Below are positions 1 to 8,143 of a DNA stretch of 64,000 bases, piece by piece (the first letter of the stretch is position 1; each line of letters opens with the position of its first letter). The notes below the pieces were generated by a model that was not told the DNA's origin, ran no database searches, and saw only the letters and a list, made by a program, of their open reading frames with translations. Source of the DNA: Sphingobacterium litopenaei (GTDB lineage Bacteria; Bacteroidota; Bacteroidia; Sphingobacteriales; Sphingobacteriaceae); NCBI RefSeq assembly GCF_014692495.1, contig NZ_JACOIJ010000002.1, forward strand, positions 62,001-126,000, written 5' to 3'. The translations under genes were made by a program, and so were the position numbers.

Positions 1-291
1 ATTAAACCCATAGTAAATCAATTTTATTCTCGGGCACAATTGTGGTTCGTAGACAATACTCCAGAATTTTTAACCGTTCAAGATGCTTTAAATCTAATTA
101 AATTCACGGCTTTTAGAGCGGAAGAATTGGATGTAGAAGTGAAAAATAAATGGAATAAAGAATTAACCTTCAAGGGTGAATTTGATCCCTCAAAGGTTGT
201 TTCCAGATATGAATTTGCTGTATTGTTTGATAAATATGCTGCGCCCTTTGTGAAAAAAGTAAGTCAGGATGGTGCTACGATCTATCGTTAG
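1..291 (+). CDS. FAD-dependent oxidoreductase, C-terminal fragment (cut by window start)
   Basis: The frame is open from base 1 and ends at a TAG at 289-291, so this is the 3' end of a gene that starts outside the window. The last ~95 residues resemble the C-terminus of the FAD oxidoreductase at 3238-5091. Shared features are a W-F-containing stretch followed by a short acidic helix, and an ending of the form R-Y-x(5)-L-x-D-x(5)-F-x-K with a final D/S-G, at the same distance from the stop. This makes it a probable paralogue. No catalytic part is visible. Its stop overlaps the stop of the convergent ROK gene by three bases, within a TTAG. Confidence 0.6.
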   Translation: MKPIVNQFYSRAQLWFVDNTPEFLTVQDALNLIKFTAFRAEELDVEVKNKWNKELTFKGEFDPSKVVSRYEFAVLFDKYAAPFVKKVSQDGATIYR

Positions 292-1517
292 TCCGTAACA
301 TTTAGTAAACGATCGCGCAATAATAGACAAGCGCCAAAAGAGGCTAGGTTATCATTTTTTGAAGATAAAATTATCTTGGTGTCCCTGTTTACAGTTGACA
401 GCGAGTATTTGTTTACTGCATTTTTCAATGGCAAACTAAGGTATTCTTCGGATTTGGCAACTACTCCACCAATTATAATTAATTCTGGATTGAAGATATT
501 AATAAGTGAAGCAATACCGCGTCCAAGCTTATCACCGATATAATTGATAGCTTCAATACAAAGGTTATCATCTTTTTTGGCAGCGGAGATAATATCATTT
601 AGTTTGATCTCCTCAATTTTTTTGAATTTTTTGGTCAAACTACTAGTAGCTCCATCATTAATTTGATCTGTCACACGTCTTATTAAAGCATAACCAGAAG
701 CTTCTGTTTCCAAACATCCTTTTTTACCACATTTACAGATTATATCGTTATCAAAAATGGAGATATGTCCGAATTCACCAGAGAACCCAGATTTACCATA
801 ATATAATTTTCCATCAATCATTATGCCTAGACCAATACCGTTGTCGACATTGATAAATAAAGCATCCTTTTCATCGGTTAATATTCCGCTACTAAACTCT
901 GCATAGGAAAGCGCTTTGGTGTCATTCTCCAAGAATGTGGGAATGCCAATATTTTCCTCAAACAATTTAGATAAAGGATCCTCATAAAAATTAAAATAGG
1001 AATACGAGTAACCCGTTCTGTAGTTAATGCGTCCGGTAAGGTTAATACCCACACCTAATATTTTTTCTTTTACGATATTGTGTTTCGCGATAAATTCATT
1101 GATCTCTTTACAAATATCCAAAAGAGATTGCTCATTGTTTTCCAATAAATAAGGGATGTTATCTTTTTTGGAGACAATATCTTTTTTCATATTGATCATA
1201 GAGATACTTAAGTTGTCAATACCAACTTGTACCCCTATAAAATAAGCGGAATTTGCCACCAGACCATAGATGTTCGGTTTGCGACCTACGGCAGAAGTTG
1301 TCTTACCGTAATCTTTCACGAGCTCGTCCTCGATAAGTTCGCTTACGCACTCATTAATTTTAGGAATACTTATATTGAACTCTTTACTCAATTCTGCAAT
1401 TGTAGCAGTCTCGTTTGTGGCAAAGTAGGCTAATATCTTTTTCTTAAGTCTAATATTTTTGTAGGCAACACCATTTTTATTTGCCTCGTGAATATCTTTA
1501 AAAAAGTTAGATGTCAT
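288..1517 (-). CDS. ROK family transcriptional regulator
   Basis: This is a probable sugar-responsive repressor of the NagC/XylR (ROK) type. Residues ~20-75 form a winged helix-turn-helix, and the rest is the ROK sugar-kinase-like fold. The ROK zinc site is clear as CKCGKKGCLE near residue 258, just after a GEFGH motif. The length (409 aa) is normal for the regulatory branch, which carries an HTH that true ROK kinases lack. It is divergent from the MFS permease, with a 214-bp shared spacer containing TTAGCTAA-type palindromes that could be its operators. The effector is unknown; amino sugars and glucose-type sugars are usual in the family. Confidence 0.85.
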   Translation of the reverse strand: MTSNFFKDIHEANKNGVAYKNIRLKKKILAYFATNETATIAELSKEFNISIPKINECVSELIEDELVKDYGKTTSAVGRKPNIYGLVANSAYFIGVQVGIDNLSISMINMKKDIVSKKDNIPYLLENNEQSLLDICKEINEFIAKHNIVKEKILGVGINLTGRINYRTGYSYSYFNFYEDPLSKLFEENIGIPTFLENDTKALSYAEFSSGILTDEKDALFINVDNGIGLGIMIDGKLYYGKSGFSGEFGHISIFDNDIICKCGKKGCLETEASGYALIRRVTDQINDGATSSLTKKFKKIEEIKLNDIISAAKKDDNLCIEAINYIGDKLGRGIASLINIFNPELIIIGGVVAKSEEYLSLPLKNAVNKYSLSTVNRDTKIILSSKNDNLASFGACLLLRDRLLNVTD

Positions 1518-1550
1518 ATAACTTGTTAGGCTTAATACATTTATTTAATC

Positions 1551-1656
1551 AAATTAGCTAAGTAATAAGAGTTTATAAAAATATTTAATAATATGTTTTT
1601 AATAATTCATTTTTTTTAAATATAATTGAAAACTATTTGTAGCTAAAAGCTAATTT
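1551..1656. promoter_or_regulatory. Possible ROK operator pair between the ROK and MFS genes
   Basis: AAATTAGCT at 1551-1559 has an exact inverted copy, AGCTAATTT, at 1648-1656. The first copy sits in the 8-bp palindrome TTAGCTAA (1554-1561), and the second follows a TAGCTA palindrome (1640-1645). The position between divergent regulator and transporter genes fits a repressor site. In DNA this AT-rich, short palindromes also arise by chance. Confidence 0.3.
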
Positions 1657-1731
1657 ATAGTAAATCTAAATTATTTTTAGTTGAAATCCTAATTTTAGAT
1701 ATTAAAACATTACACTACAAAAACCTAATCT

Positions 1732-3027
1732 GTGAAAAACGAATCGAATAAAAAATCCATTCATCCAATATCTTGGATACCTACTACATGGTTTGCAATG
1801 GGGTTGCCTTTTGTCGCATTGTCTGGAGCTAGTTCAATCATGTACAAAAATATGGGTGTTTCTGATGCTCAGATCGCATTTTGGACTTCTTTAATCATGT
1901 TGCCGTGGACGCTAAAACCTTTTTGGGGACCATTTTTGGAATTGTACAAGACGAAGAAATTCTTTGTGTATGTCACGCAAATTTTCACTGGAATATTATT
2001 TGGATTAGTAGGATTAACGCTACAATTGGATCATTTTTTCAGTTTCTCAATTGCGGTTTTGACTATTATAGCTTTGAGTGCTTCCACGCATGATACAGCC
2101 GCCGATGGGGTGTATTTAAATGAGTTGGATGCCAAAAATCAGGCGAAATATGTGGGATGGCAAGGTGCTTTTTATAATATTGCTAAAGTTTTTTCTGGAG
2201 GCGTATTGGTGTATTTGGCGGGCGAATTTGAACAAAGGATCGGTATTTCAAACGCTTGGATGGTTGTCATGTTTTGTTATGGAATCTTGATGGTTGGTTT
2301 GGGGTTATATAATGCAAAAGCTTTGCCGAATAGCCAAGAAGAAGCTAAAACCACTACGTTAAAAGAAGGTTTTGTGACCCTTAAAGATGTGATTATCACT
2401 TTTTTTCAAAAGAAGAATATATGGTATAGCTTATTGTTTGTCGTTTTTTATCGTTTTGCTGAAGGTCAAGCAATTAAAATTATTCCTTTGTTTTTTAAGG
2501 CGGATCGTGCTGAAGGTGGCTTGGGTTTAAGTACTTCAGAAATCGGTTTATTGTATGGAGTTTTCGGGGCAATCGCTTTCGTTTTAGGGTCTATTTTGGC
2601 TGGTAATTATGTGGCTAAGAAGGGGTTAAATAGGCGAACTTTATTGATTTTGTGTGCCTGTTTCAATATTCCATTTGCGGCATATGCATTTTTAGCTGTT
2701 TTTGTTCCTACTAATTTAGTGGTTATTGCTACGGCTGTAATCGTCGAATATTTTGGATATGGTTTTGGTTTTGTGGGGATAATTTTGTTCACCATGCAAA
2801 ATATTGCTCCAGGAAAATATAAAATGGCTCACTATGCTTTTGGTAGTGGACTGATTAATTTGGGTTTTATGTTGCCTTCGATGTTGAGTGGGGTGCTAAG
2901 TGATCATATGGGGTATAAAACATTTTTTATATGGGTTCTAATTTCTACTATTCCTGCTTTTCTTGTATCATGGTTTGTGCCTTTACGCAAGCCCGATGAA
3001 GAAGAGGAAGAGATGAGTAAAAATTAA
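1732..3027 (+). CDS. AmpG-like MFS permease
   Basis: This is a 431-residue inner-membrane transporter with about 12 hydrophobic segments. The sequence LPWTLKPFWGPFLE near residue 62 and the D-T-A-A-D-G stretch near residue 122 match the AmpG/PAT branch of the major facilitator superfamily, whose best-known member imports anhydromuropeptides. In Bacteroidota, members of this branch also occur in sugar utilisation loci. The start is GTG; the next in-frame ATG would remove the first membrane helix. Its place between a ROK regulator and a sugar-type operon suggests it imports the periplasmic product of that pathway. The substrate is an inference. Confidence 0.75.
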   Translation: MKNESNKKSIHPISWIPTTWFAMGLPFVALSGASSIMYKNMGVSDAQIAFWTSLIMLPWTLKPFWGPFLELYKTKKFFVYVTQIFTGILFGLVGLTLQLDHFFSFSIAVLTIIALSASTHDTAADGVYLNELDAKNQAKYVGWQGAFYNIAKVFSGGVLVYLAGEFEQRIGISNAWMVVMFCYGILMVGLGLYNAKALPNSQEEAKTTTLKEGFVTLKDVIITFFQKKNIWYSLLFVVFYRFAEGQAIKIIPLFFKADRAEGGLGLSTSEIGLLYGVFGAIAFVLGSILAGNYVAKKGLNRRTLLILCACFNIPFAAYAFLAVFVPTNLVVIATAVIVEYFGYGFGFVGIILFTMQNIAPGKYKMAHYAFGSGLINLGFMLPSMLSGVLSDHMGYKTFFIWVLISTIPAFLVSWFVPLRKPDEEEEEMSKN

Positions 3028-3064
3028 ATTATATTTCTTAATAAGATATTATTATTTATTGGGA

Positions 3065-3106
3065 TGACAATATATATTTTAAAAAAAATTAAAATATATA
3101 TTGTCA
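3065..3106. repeat. 18-bp perfect inverted repeat
   Basis: The arm TGACAATATATATTTTAA (3065-3082) is exactly complementary to 3089-3106, with an AAAAAA loop. It lies 37 bp after the MFS stop and 131 bp before the FAD oxidoreductase start. The stem is almost pure A/T and the T-rich stretch (~3113-3126) is not adjacent, so it is either a weak terminator or a dyad protein-binding site. Confidence 0.6.
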
Positions 3107-3237
3107 ATTTGAATAATTTTTTATTATTTAGCGTCAATTACCTAAAAAAGTAAATTTCAGGTTTAGATGATTTCTAACCTCATAAATTTTCTAACAATTA
3201 GGTCTGCTACTAACGTTAAACATTTAGAACCATAATA

Positions 3238-5091
3238 ATGCGTAAATTTTTTATTCTCTTTAGTCTTTTTGTAATAACATTAACCTCTGCTTACGCACAA
3301 TTAAAAACTGATGTAATTATTGTTGGAGGAGGGGCGAGTGGCACTATGGCGGCGATTCAGTCGGCTAGATTAGGAGTAAAGTCTATTGTTATAGAGGAGA
3401 CAGTTTGGCTAGGAGGGATGTTGACCTCAGCGGGAGTGTCTGCGATAGATGGAAATCATAATATGCCTTCGGGCTTATGGGGGGAATTTCGTAGTCACCT
3501 GTATGCTTATTATGGCGGACCTGCAGCTGTTGAAACAGGCTGGGTAAGTAACACTTTATTTGAACCTAAGGTAGGTAATCAAATCTTGCAAAAAATGGTT
3601 GCGGCAGAGCCAAATGTCAAGGTGCTTTATGAAAGTAAATGGAAATCTGCAGAAAAAAAGAATGGCGATTGGGTGTTAACGTACGCAGATTCCAAAAATA
3701 AAATTCATACTATTGAAGGTAAAGTATTGATCGATGCAACCGAACTAGGTGATGTGATGGCTTCATTAAAAGTGCCTTATTATTTAGGTATGGATAGCAA
3801 AGATCTGACTAAAGAGCCGTTTGCACTGGATCAAGCGAACGATATTATTCAAGACATGACGTATGTAGTTACGTTAAAAGATTTTGGTCCCAACGCTAAT
3901 AAGACGATTAAAAAACCTAAAAATTATTCGAAAGAAGAATTTGCTGGCTGTTGTGATGTCTCCGACCCTGCAACATTCAATAAGGACAACAACGATTGTT
4001 TCAAGATGTTGACTTATGGTAGATTGCCAAATAATAAGTTTATGATCAATTGGCCTAAAAAAGGAAATGATATCTACTTAAACATTATTGAAAAATCTCC
4101 GGAAGAGCGCGTCAAAGCTTTGGAAGAAGCAAAGCAAATGACATTACGCTTTGTATATTATATTCAGCATGAGTTGGGTTTCAAAAATTTAGGTATTGAT
4201 TTCGATGAGTATCCTACTAAAGATGGATTCCCAATGATTCCTTATCACAGAGAATCAAGACGTGTTGTAGGTAAATCTTTGTTTGCTTTGCAACATATCA
4301 TGACGCCGTATGAAACGCCAGAAAAGTACTACCGTGCTGGTGTTATTGTGGGTGATTATCCAATTGATCATCATCATTATAAATATGGTAATGCCCCAGA
4401 AATTGATTTTGTGAAAATACGTGTTCCATCCTACAATGTTCCGTTAGGTGTATTATTACCTAAAGATTATGAGGGATTGATTATCGCTGAAAAGAGTATA
4501 GGTTCTACAAATATCGTTAATGGAGCGACGCGTCTTCAACCTGTAGTGTTAGGAATAGGACAAGCGTCAGGTGTATTGGCGGCGCTTTCTGTGAAACAAA
4601 ATAAATTGCCTTCTCAAGTATCTATTCGTGATGTACAATCTACTTTATTAGATCATAAAGCGTATATCATGCCATATTTTGATGTTCCTACTACGGATCC
4701 TCAGTTTAAAGTCTTGCATAAAATAGGTGCAACAGGTGTAATTAAAGCTGTGGGAGTGCCTTACAAATGGGCTAATCAAACTTGGTTTTACCCGGAAAGA
4801 GAGATTAGTGAGTATGAATTGATGGAGGGCTTGCGTCTTTATTATCCAGTATTAAATAGTGTGTGGACAGCTTCAGGTAAAGCATTGACAGTAGCAGGCT
4901 TCCAGGATTTGATGAAAGAAATCAAGAAGGAAATTTCTTTGGAGCAAGTAAATACATTATTGAAGAAACAAGGTCTACCAGTTGTAACAGGAGAAAGTGC
5001 TCTTCTAAACAGAAGGTATACTTCGGTGTTGTTGGATGCGCATCTTGCACTTTTCGAAAAAGAAATTGACCATTCTGGAAATCTAAAATAA
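3238..5091 (+). CDS. Secreted FAD-dependent oxidoreductase
   Basis: This 617-residue enzyme has a Sec signal peptide (residues 1-20, ending A-Y-A-Q), so it acts in the periplasm or on the surface. The FAD-binding Rossmann motif GGGASG is at ~31-36, followed by the IEE acidic end of strand 2. A second conserved block (GLIIAEKSIGSTNIV, then GQASGVLAA) at ~417-445 is typical of the PF12831 family. The C-terminal ~110 residues form a separate helical domain shared with the fragment at 1-291. Members of this family are common in Bacteroidota sugar loci, where the oxidised substrate is mostly undefined. It is the first gene of the + strand operon. Confidence 0.82.
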   Translation: MRKFFILFSLFVITLTSAYAQLKTDVIIVGGGASGTMAAIQSARLGVKSIVIEETVWLGGMLTSAGVSAIDGNHNMPSGLWGEFRSHLYAYYGGPAAVETGWVSNTLFEPKVGNQILQKMVAAEPNVKVLYESKWKSAEKKNGDWVLTYADSKNKIHTIEGKVLIDATELGDVMASLKVPYYLGMDSKDLTKEPFALDQANDIIQDMTYVVTLKDFGPNANKTIKKPKNYSKEEFAGCCDVSDPATFNKDNNDCFKMLTYGRLPNNKFMINWPKKGNDIYLNIIEKSPEERVKALEEAKQMTLRFVYYIQHELGFKNLGIDFDEYPTKDGFPMIPYHRESRRVVGKSLFALQHIMTPYETPEKYYRAGVIVGDYPIDHHHYKYGNAPEIDFVKIRVPSYNVPLGVLLPKDYEGLIIAEKSIGSTNIVNGATRLQPVVLGIGQASGVLAALSVKQNKLPSQVSIRDVQSTLLDHKAYIMPYFDVPTTDPQFKVLHKIGATGVIKAVGVPYKWANQTWFYPEREISEYELMEGLRLYYPVLNSVWTASGKALTVAGFQDLMKEIKKEISLEQVNTLLKKQGLPVVTGESALLNRRYTSVLLDAHLALFEKEIDHSGNLK

Positions 5092-5148
5092 TTATCTATC
5101 TACCTTTTTTTGCCCTTCATTGACCATGTTGGGCAAAATTATAAATCT

Positions 5149-6348
5149 ATGAAAATGAAAAAAATATTGTGTTATTCTCTTTTGTTGGGGGCTTTAGGAA
5201 CATATCAAGTTTCAAAAGCACAAGATTTCAATAATCCAAAAGTTATAAGTAAAGTGGAGCAAGTTATCAAAAAGGCTAAAGTTGGTAATTTGGTCATCTT
5301 GGATGAATTTTTGACCACTGCATATCCTACAGTTAATTACACAAAAGAGGTGTTGCCAAGTCCACAGTTTCTTATTTCAGACGATCCCGAATATATCCGT
5401 GTTCCCGAAGCTATTGCAATGCAAGAAAATGTAGCTCCTGGAGCAGTAAGATTGTATGTATACAATGTAAATGGTGTAAAAGAGCCTCAACAGATAAAAA
5501 CAAAGATTACGGCAGTAATTAAAAATACAGGTAAAGAGAAAATGACTTTGCGTATGCTAAAGTATTCTTCTCAAAAACCATCAACCAATTATTTTGAAAT
5601 TGGAAAAAAAGGTTTGGAAGATTATTTCAAATCTGATGTACAGAATGATGTACGCTTTATCCAACCAGGAGAAGTTGTTTCTATCGACCAACAATTGGAA
5701 AAAAATATTGTAAGCTACGATGAATTGGTACATGGATTCTATGAATTTGTAGTAGATCAACCTGCTCAGATCAGTGTATTGCAGACATCACCTGAGAAAT
5801 CGGGACCACAAGCGTATGCGCAGATTAAAACTGTAATTCCGCATAGCCATGCCAATGCAGGACGTGGAATTTTTGGGGTTTCGAATTACAAGATTACGGC
5901 TACAGATACGATTAGTACAGCCAGTGGCGTAACACAATTAGTGATTGCTGATGGAAAAACTGATCCTTGGATCACCGGTACTATTGGGGAGAAGAAAGAA
6001 TTTGCAAAGAACGCAGGTAACTACGGTGTGATGTACCACACGAAAATCAAGTGGAAAAGTACAGAGGGTAAAGGTTTGGCTTTAGTAACTTGGAATTCAC
6101 GTTCGGCTGATAACCAATGGTGTGGCGGTATGGGGTTGACAATGAGTTTGACGAACCCTGATGGGTCTAGTACTGTTCGTCAATTACCCAACAATGCCTT
6201 GATTACTAAAGCAGCTCCAGAAGCTATTTTAGTGGAAATCTATAAACCAGATCCTACAAAAGAGATTCAAGAAATTGATTTCATTTACTCTCCTCCAGGA
6301 GCGTCTTGTTTACCAACACCTTTAGTACTAATCCCAGTTAATTTATAA
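5149..6348 (+). CDS. Secreted protein of unknown function
   Basis: I do not recognise this family. It has a Sec signal peptide (MKMKKILCYSLLLGALG, cleaved near K-A-Q), leaving about 375 mature residues. Upstream in-frame TTG codons would put residues before the signal peptide, so the ATG at 5149 (or 5155) is the likely start. The mature part looks rich in beta strands, with two regions: ~35-230 and ~235-399. The second holds a W-C-G-G-M-G stretch and a P-P-G-A-S-C-L ending, whose two cysteines could form a disulfide. It sits between the FAD oxidoreductase and two lipoproteins with almost no spacer, so it probably belongs to the same pathway. Confidence 0.6.
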   Translation: MKMKKILCYSLLLGALGTYQVSKAQDFNNPKVISKVEQVIKKAKVGNLVILDEFLTTAYPTVNYTKEVLPSPQFLISDDPEYIRVPEAIAMQENVAPGAVRLYVYNVNGVKEPQQIKTKITAVIKNTGKEKMTLRMLKYSSQKPSTNYFEIGKKGLEDYFKSDVQNDVRFIQPGEVVSIDQQLEKNIVSYDELVHGFYEFVVDQPAQISVLQTSPEKSGPQAYAQIKTVIPHSHANAGRGIFGVSNYKITATDTISTASGVTQLVIADGKTDPWITGTIGEKKEFAKNAGNYGVMYHTKIKWKSTEGKGLALVTWNSRSADNQWCGGMGLTMSLTNPDGSSTVRQLPNNALITKAAPEAILVEIYKPDPTKEIQEIDFIYSPPGASCLPTPLVLIPVNL

Positions 6349-6351
6349 GTG

Positions 6352-7245
6352 ATGTTTAAGCGTATTATTAATTTATCTCTGGTTTGCTTGTTGTTAGCTT
6401 GTAGTAAGGGTGAAGACTCTAAGACTACACCTGAAGAAACAAAGCCCAATCCCGAACCAACGGAGAAATATACATTTTTAGAGAACGAGGTTCGTCCAGC
6501 AAGCTCATTAGCTTGTTTTGCGGGAGCTTACTATCGCAAAGTAGTAAGTAGTAAAGACACTTGGATAGGTATCAGTGGTGAGGTTACTTTACCAACTATC
6601 AAATTCGATGAAATCAGATTTAATCCAGCTAAACCTAAGCAGTACCTTGATAATCCTTCGGTATATATGGGTGGAAGTATGGATGGTCAAGAGACAGATA
6701 TCGGTTTGACTTGGGAAGTAATCCGCCACGAAAATGGCGCGGTATCAGAAGAAAGAGTAGCTTTTCGTCCCTTCCTTCGTCGTGCTTCACACAAATCTGG
6801 TCAAGTAAGTTTGTATGTGAATGCACCAGCACAAAAGGAATACTACTGGTATCCGGGCGAAAAAGTTGAAATGTCCGTAGAAGTAATTTCGAATGGTGTT
6901 TTGAAATTGAGTATAAAAGGAGCAGGGAAAAGTTATGAGACAACTTTCGAAGCGGCTGGATATACATTGACAGGTGTGGGTGAGTTCAAGCGTGTCAACG
7001 CGATTGACCAAGTAAGCAACGAAGGAAAGCCAGCGCAATATACAGAAGCAGTGGTTAGTAATTCGAAATGGTCTTATACAAATTTAATACGTCGTCAAAA
7101 AGGAGAACGCGTTGTCGTACCAATGCACAATGGGCGTATGACGAGTATGCTTTGTCCAGCTACTAAACATTTCTCTATAGAGCAAAACGAGGAAGAAGCC
7201 AAAGTTGGCGCAGAAACAATTTCAATCAGCGGGAAAGGATTTTAG
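6352..7245 (+). CDS. Unrecognised lipoprotein, first of a tandem pair
   Basis: The N-terminus is a lipoprotein signal with the lipobox L-L-A-C at residue 18, so it is lipid-anchored in the envelope. A P/E/T-rich linker of ~25 residues follows, then a ~250-residue globular domain. The domain looks mostly beta and rich in aromatic residues, with WYPGEKVEMSVEV and GQETDIGLTWEV as the most conserved stretches. It closely resembles the next gene; the two mature domains align without large gaps and most residues match by eye. The start chosen is the ATG 3 bp after the preceding stop; an in-frame GTG touches that stop. I cannot assign a family. Confidence 0.65.
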   Translation: MFKRIINLSLVCLLLACSKGEDSKTTPEETKPNPEPTEKYTFLENEVRPASSLACFAGAYYRKVVSSKDTWIGISGEVTLPTIKFDEIRFNPAKPKQYLDNPSVYMGGSMDGQETDIGLTWEVIRHENGAVSEERVAFRPFLRRASHKSGQVSLYVNAPAQKEYYWYPGEKVEMSVEVISNGVLKLSIKGAGKSYETTFEAAGYTLTGVGEFKRVNAIDQVSNEGKPAQYTEAVVSNSKWSYTNLIRRQKGERVVVPMHNGRMTSMLCPATKHFSIEQNEEEAKVGAETISISGKGF

Positions 7246-7247
7246 AG

Positions 7248-8132
7248 ATGAATATTAAATCAATTTTAATCCTTTCGTCGGTATTTTTCACTATTGGTTG
7301 TGCTAATAAGGTGCCAAATGAGGCGGGCAATGTAAATGCTTCTACTTCATCAAAGTGGACGTATTTGGATAATGAGATCAAGCCTGAATTTTCGTATACA
7401 TGTTTTCAAGGAGCTTATTACCGTAAAACGGTAAGTAGTAGAGATCATTGGATAGGAATCAAAGGAGAGGTAACATTACCGACTATTAAGTTTGATGAGT
7501 CACGAAAAAACTCGGCTAAGCCAGGTCAATATTTGGATAATCCTTCTGTTTACATGGGCGGACATATGGATGGACAGGAGACAGACATAGGTTTGACTTG
7601 GGAAGTAATAAAACATGAGGATGGTAGTGTTTCTAAAGAAAGGTTAGCATTCAGACCATTTTTTAGAAGAACCGATCATAAATCAGGACAAAAAGATGTA
7701 TGGATCTATGCTCCTGCCAAAAAGAAATTTTATTGGTATCCGGGAGAAAAAGTAGAAATGTCGGTTGAAGTGGTGAAAGATGGATTGATGAAGATTAGTG
7801 TGAAAGGTGCGGGAAAACATTTTGAGGAAACTTACGAATGTGCTGGTTATACCTTAAACGGAATCGGGGACTTCAAACGTGTCAATGCGATTGATCAAGT
7901 TCGCAATGAAGGGAAACCCGCTCAACCAACGCAAACTAAGGTATCGGATGCGAAATGGTCTTACACTACACTGATTAGAATGCAAAATGGAAAGCGTTTA
8001 GAAGTGCCGATGCATGCAGGCCGATTTACCAATATGCGCTGTCCAGATGTGAAATTCTTTGAGGTGAATCAATCATCAAAAGAAGCTAAAGTGGGAGCGG
8101 AAGAGATTACTATTAGTGGTATAGGCTTTTAA
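7248..8132 (+). CDS. Unrecognised lipoprotein, second of a tandem pair
   Basis: This is the sister of the preceding gene, starting 2 bp after its stop. The lipobox is T-I-G-C at residue 18, and the domain is the same ~250-residue one with the strictly shared blocks GEVTLPTIKFDE, YLDNPSVYMGG and FKRVNAIDQV. The differences lie mainly in the signal peptide, the linker and scattered surface positions. This suggests a duplication that is old enough to have diverged, with the fold kept by selection. A paired sugar-binding or substrate-presenting role is possible, but nothing in the sequence proves it. Confidence 0.65.
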   Translation: MNIKSILILSSVFFTIGCANKVPNEAGNVNASTSSKWTYLDNEIKPEFSYTCFQGAYYRKTVSSRDHWIGIKGEVTLPTIKFDESRKNSAKPGQYLDNPSVYMGGHMDGQETDIGLTWEVIKHEDGSVSKERLAFRPFFRRTDHKSGQKDVWIYAPAKKKFYWYPGEKVEMSVEVVKDGLMKISVKGAGKHFEETYECAGYTLNGIGDFKRVNAIDQVRNEGKPAQPTQTKVSDAKWSYTTLIRMQNGKRLEVPMHAGRFTNMRCPDVKFFEVNQSSKEAKVGAEEITISGIGF

Positions 8133-8143
8133 GACCAATAGCT

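Noticed and set aside
5107-5137. 8-bp TTTTGCCC/GGGCAAAA hairpin between the FAD oxidoreductase and the next gene
   Set aside because: The loop is 15 nt and there is no T tail, so it is too weak to call a terminator; it may be a chance pairing.
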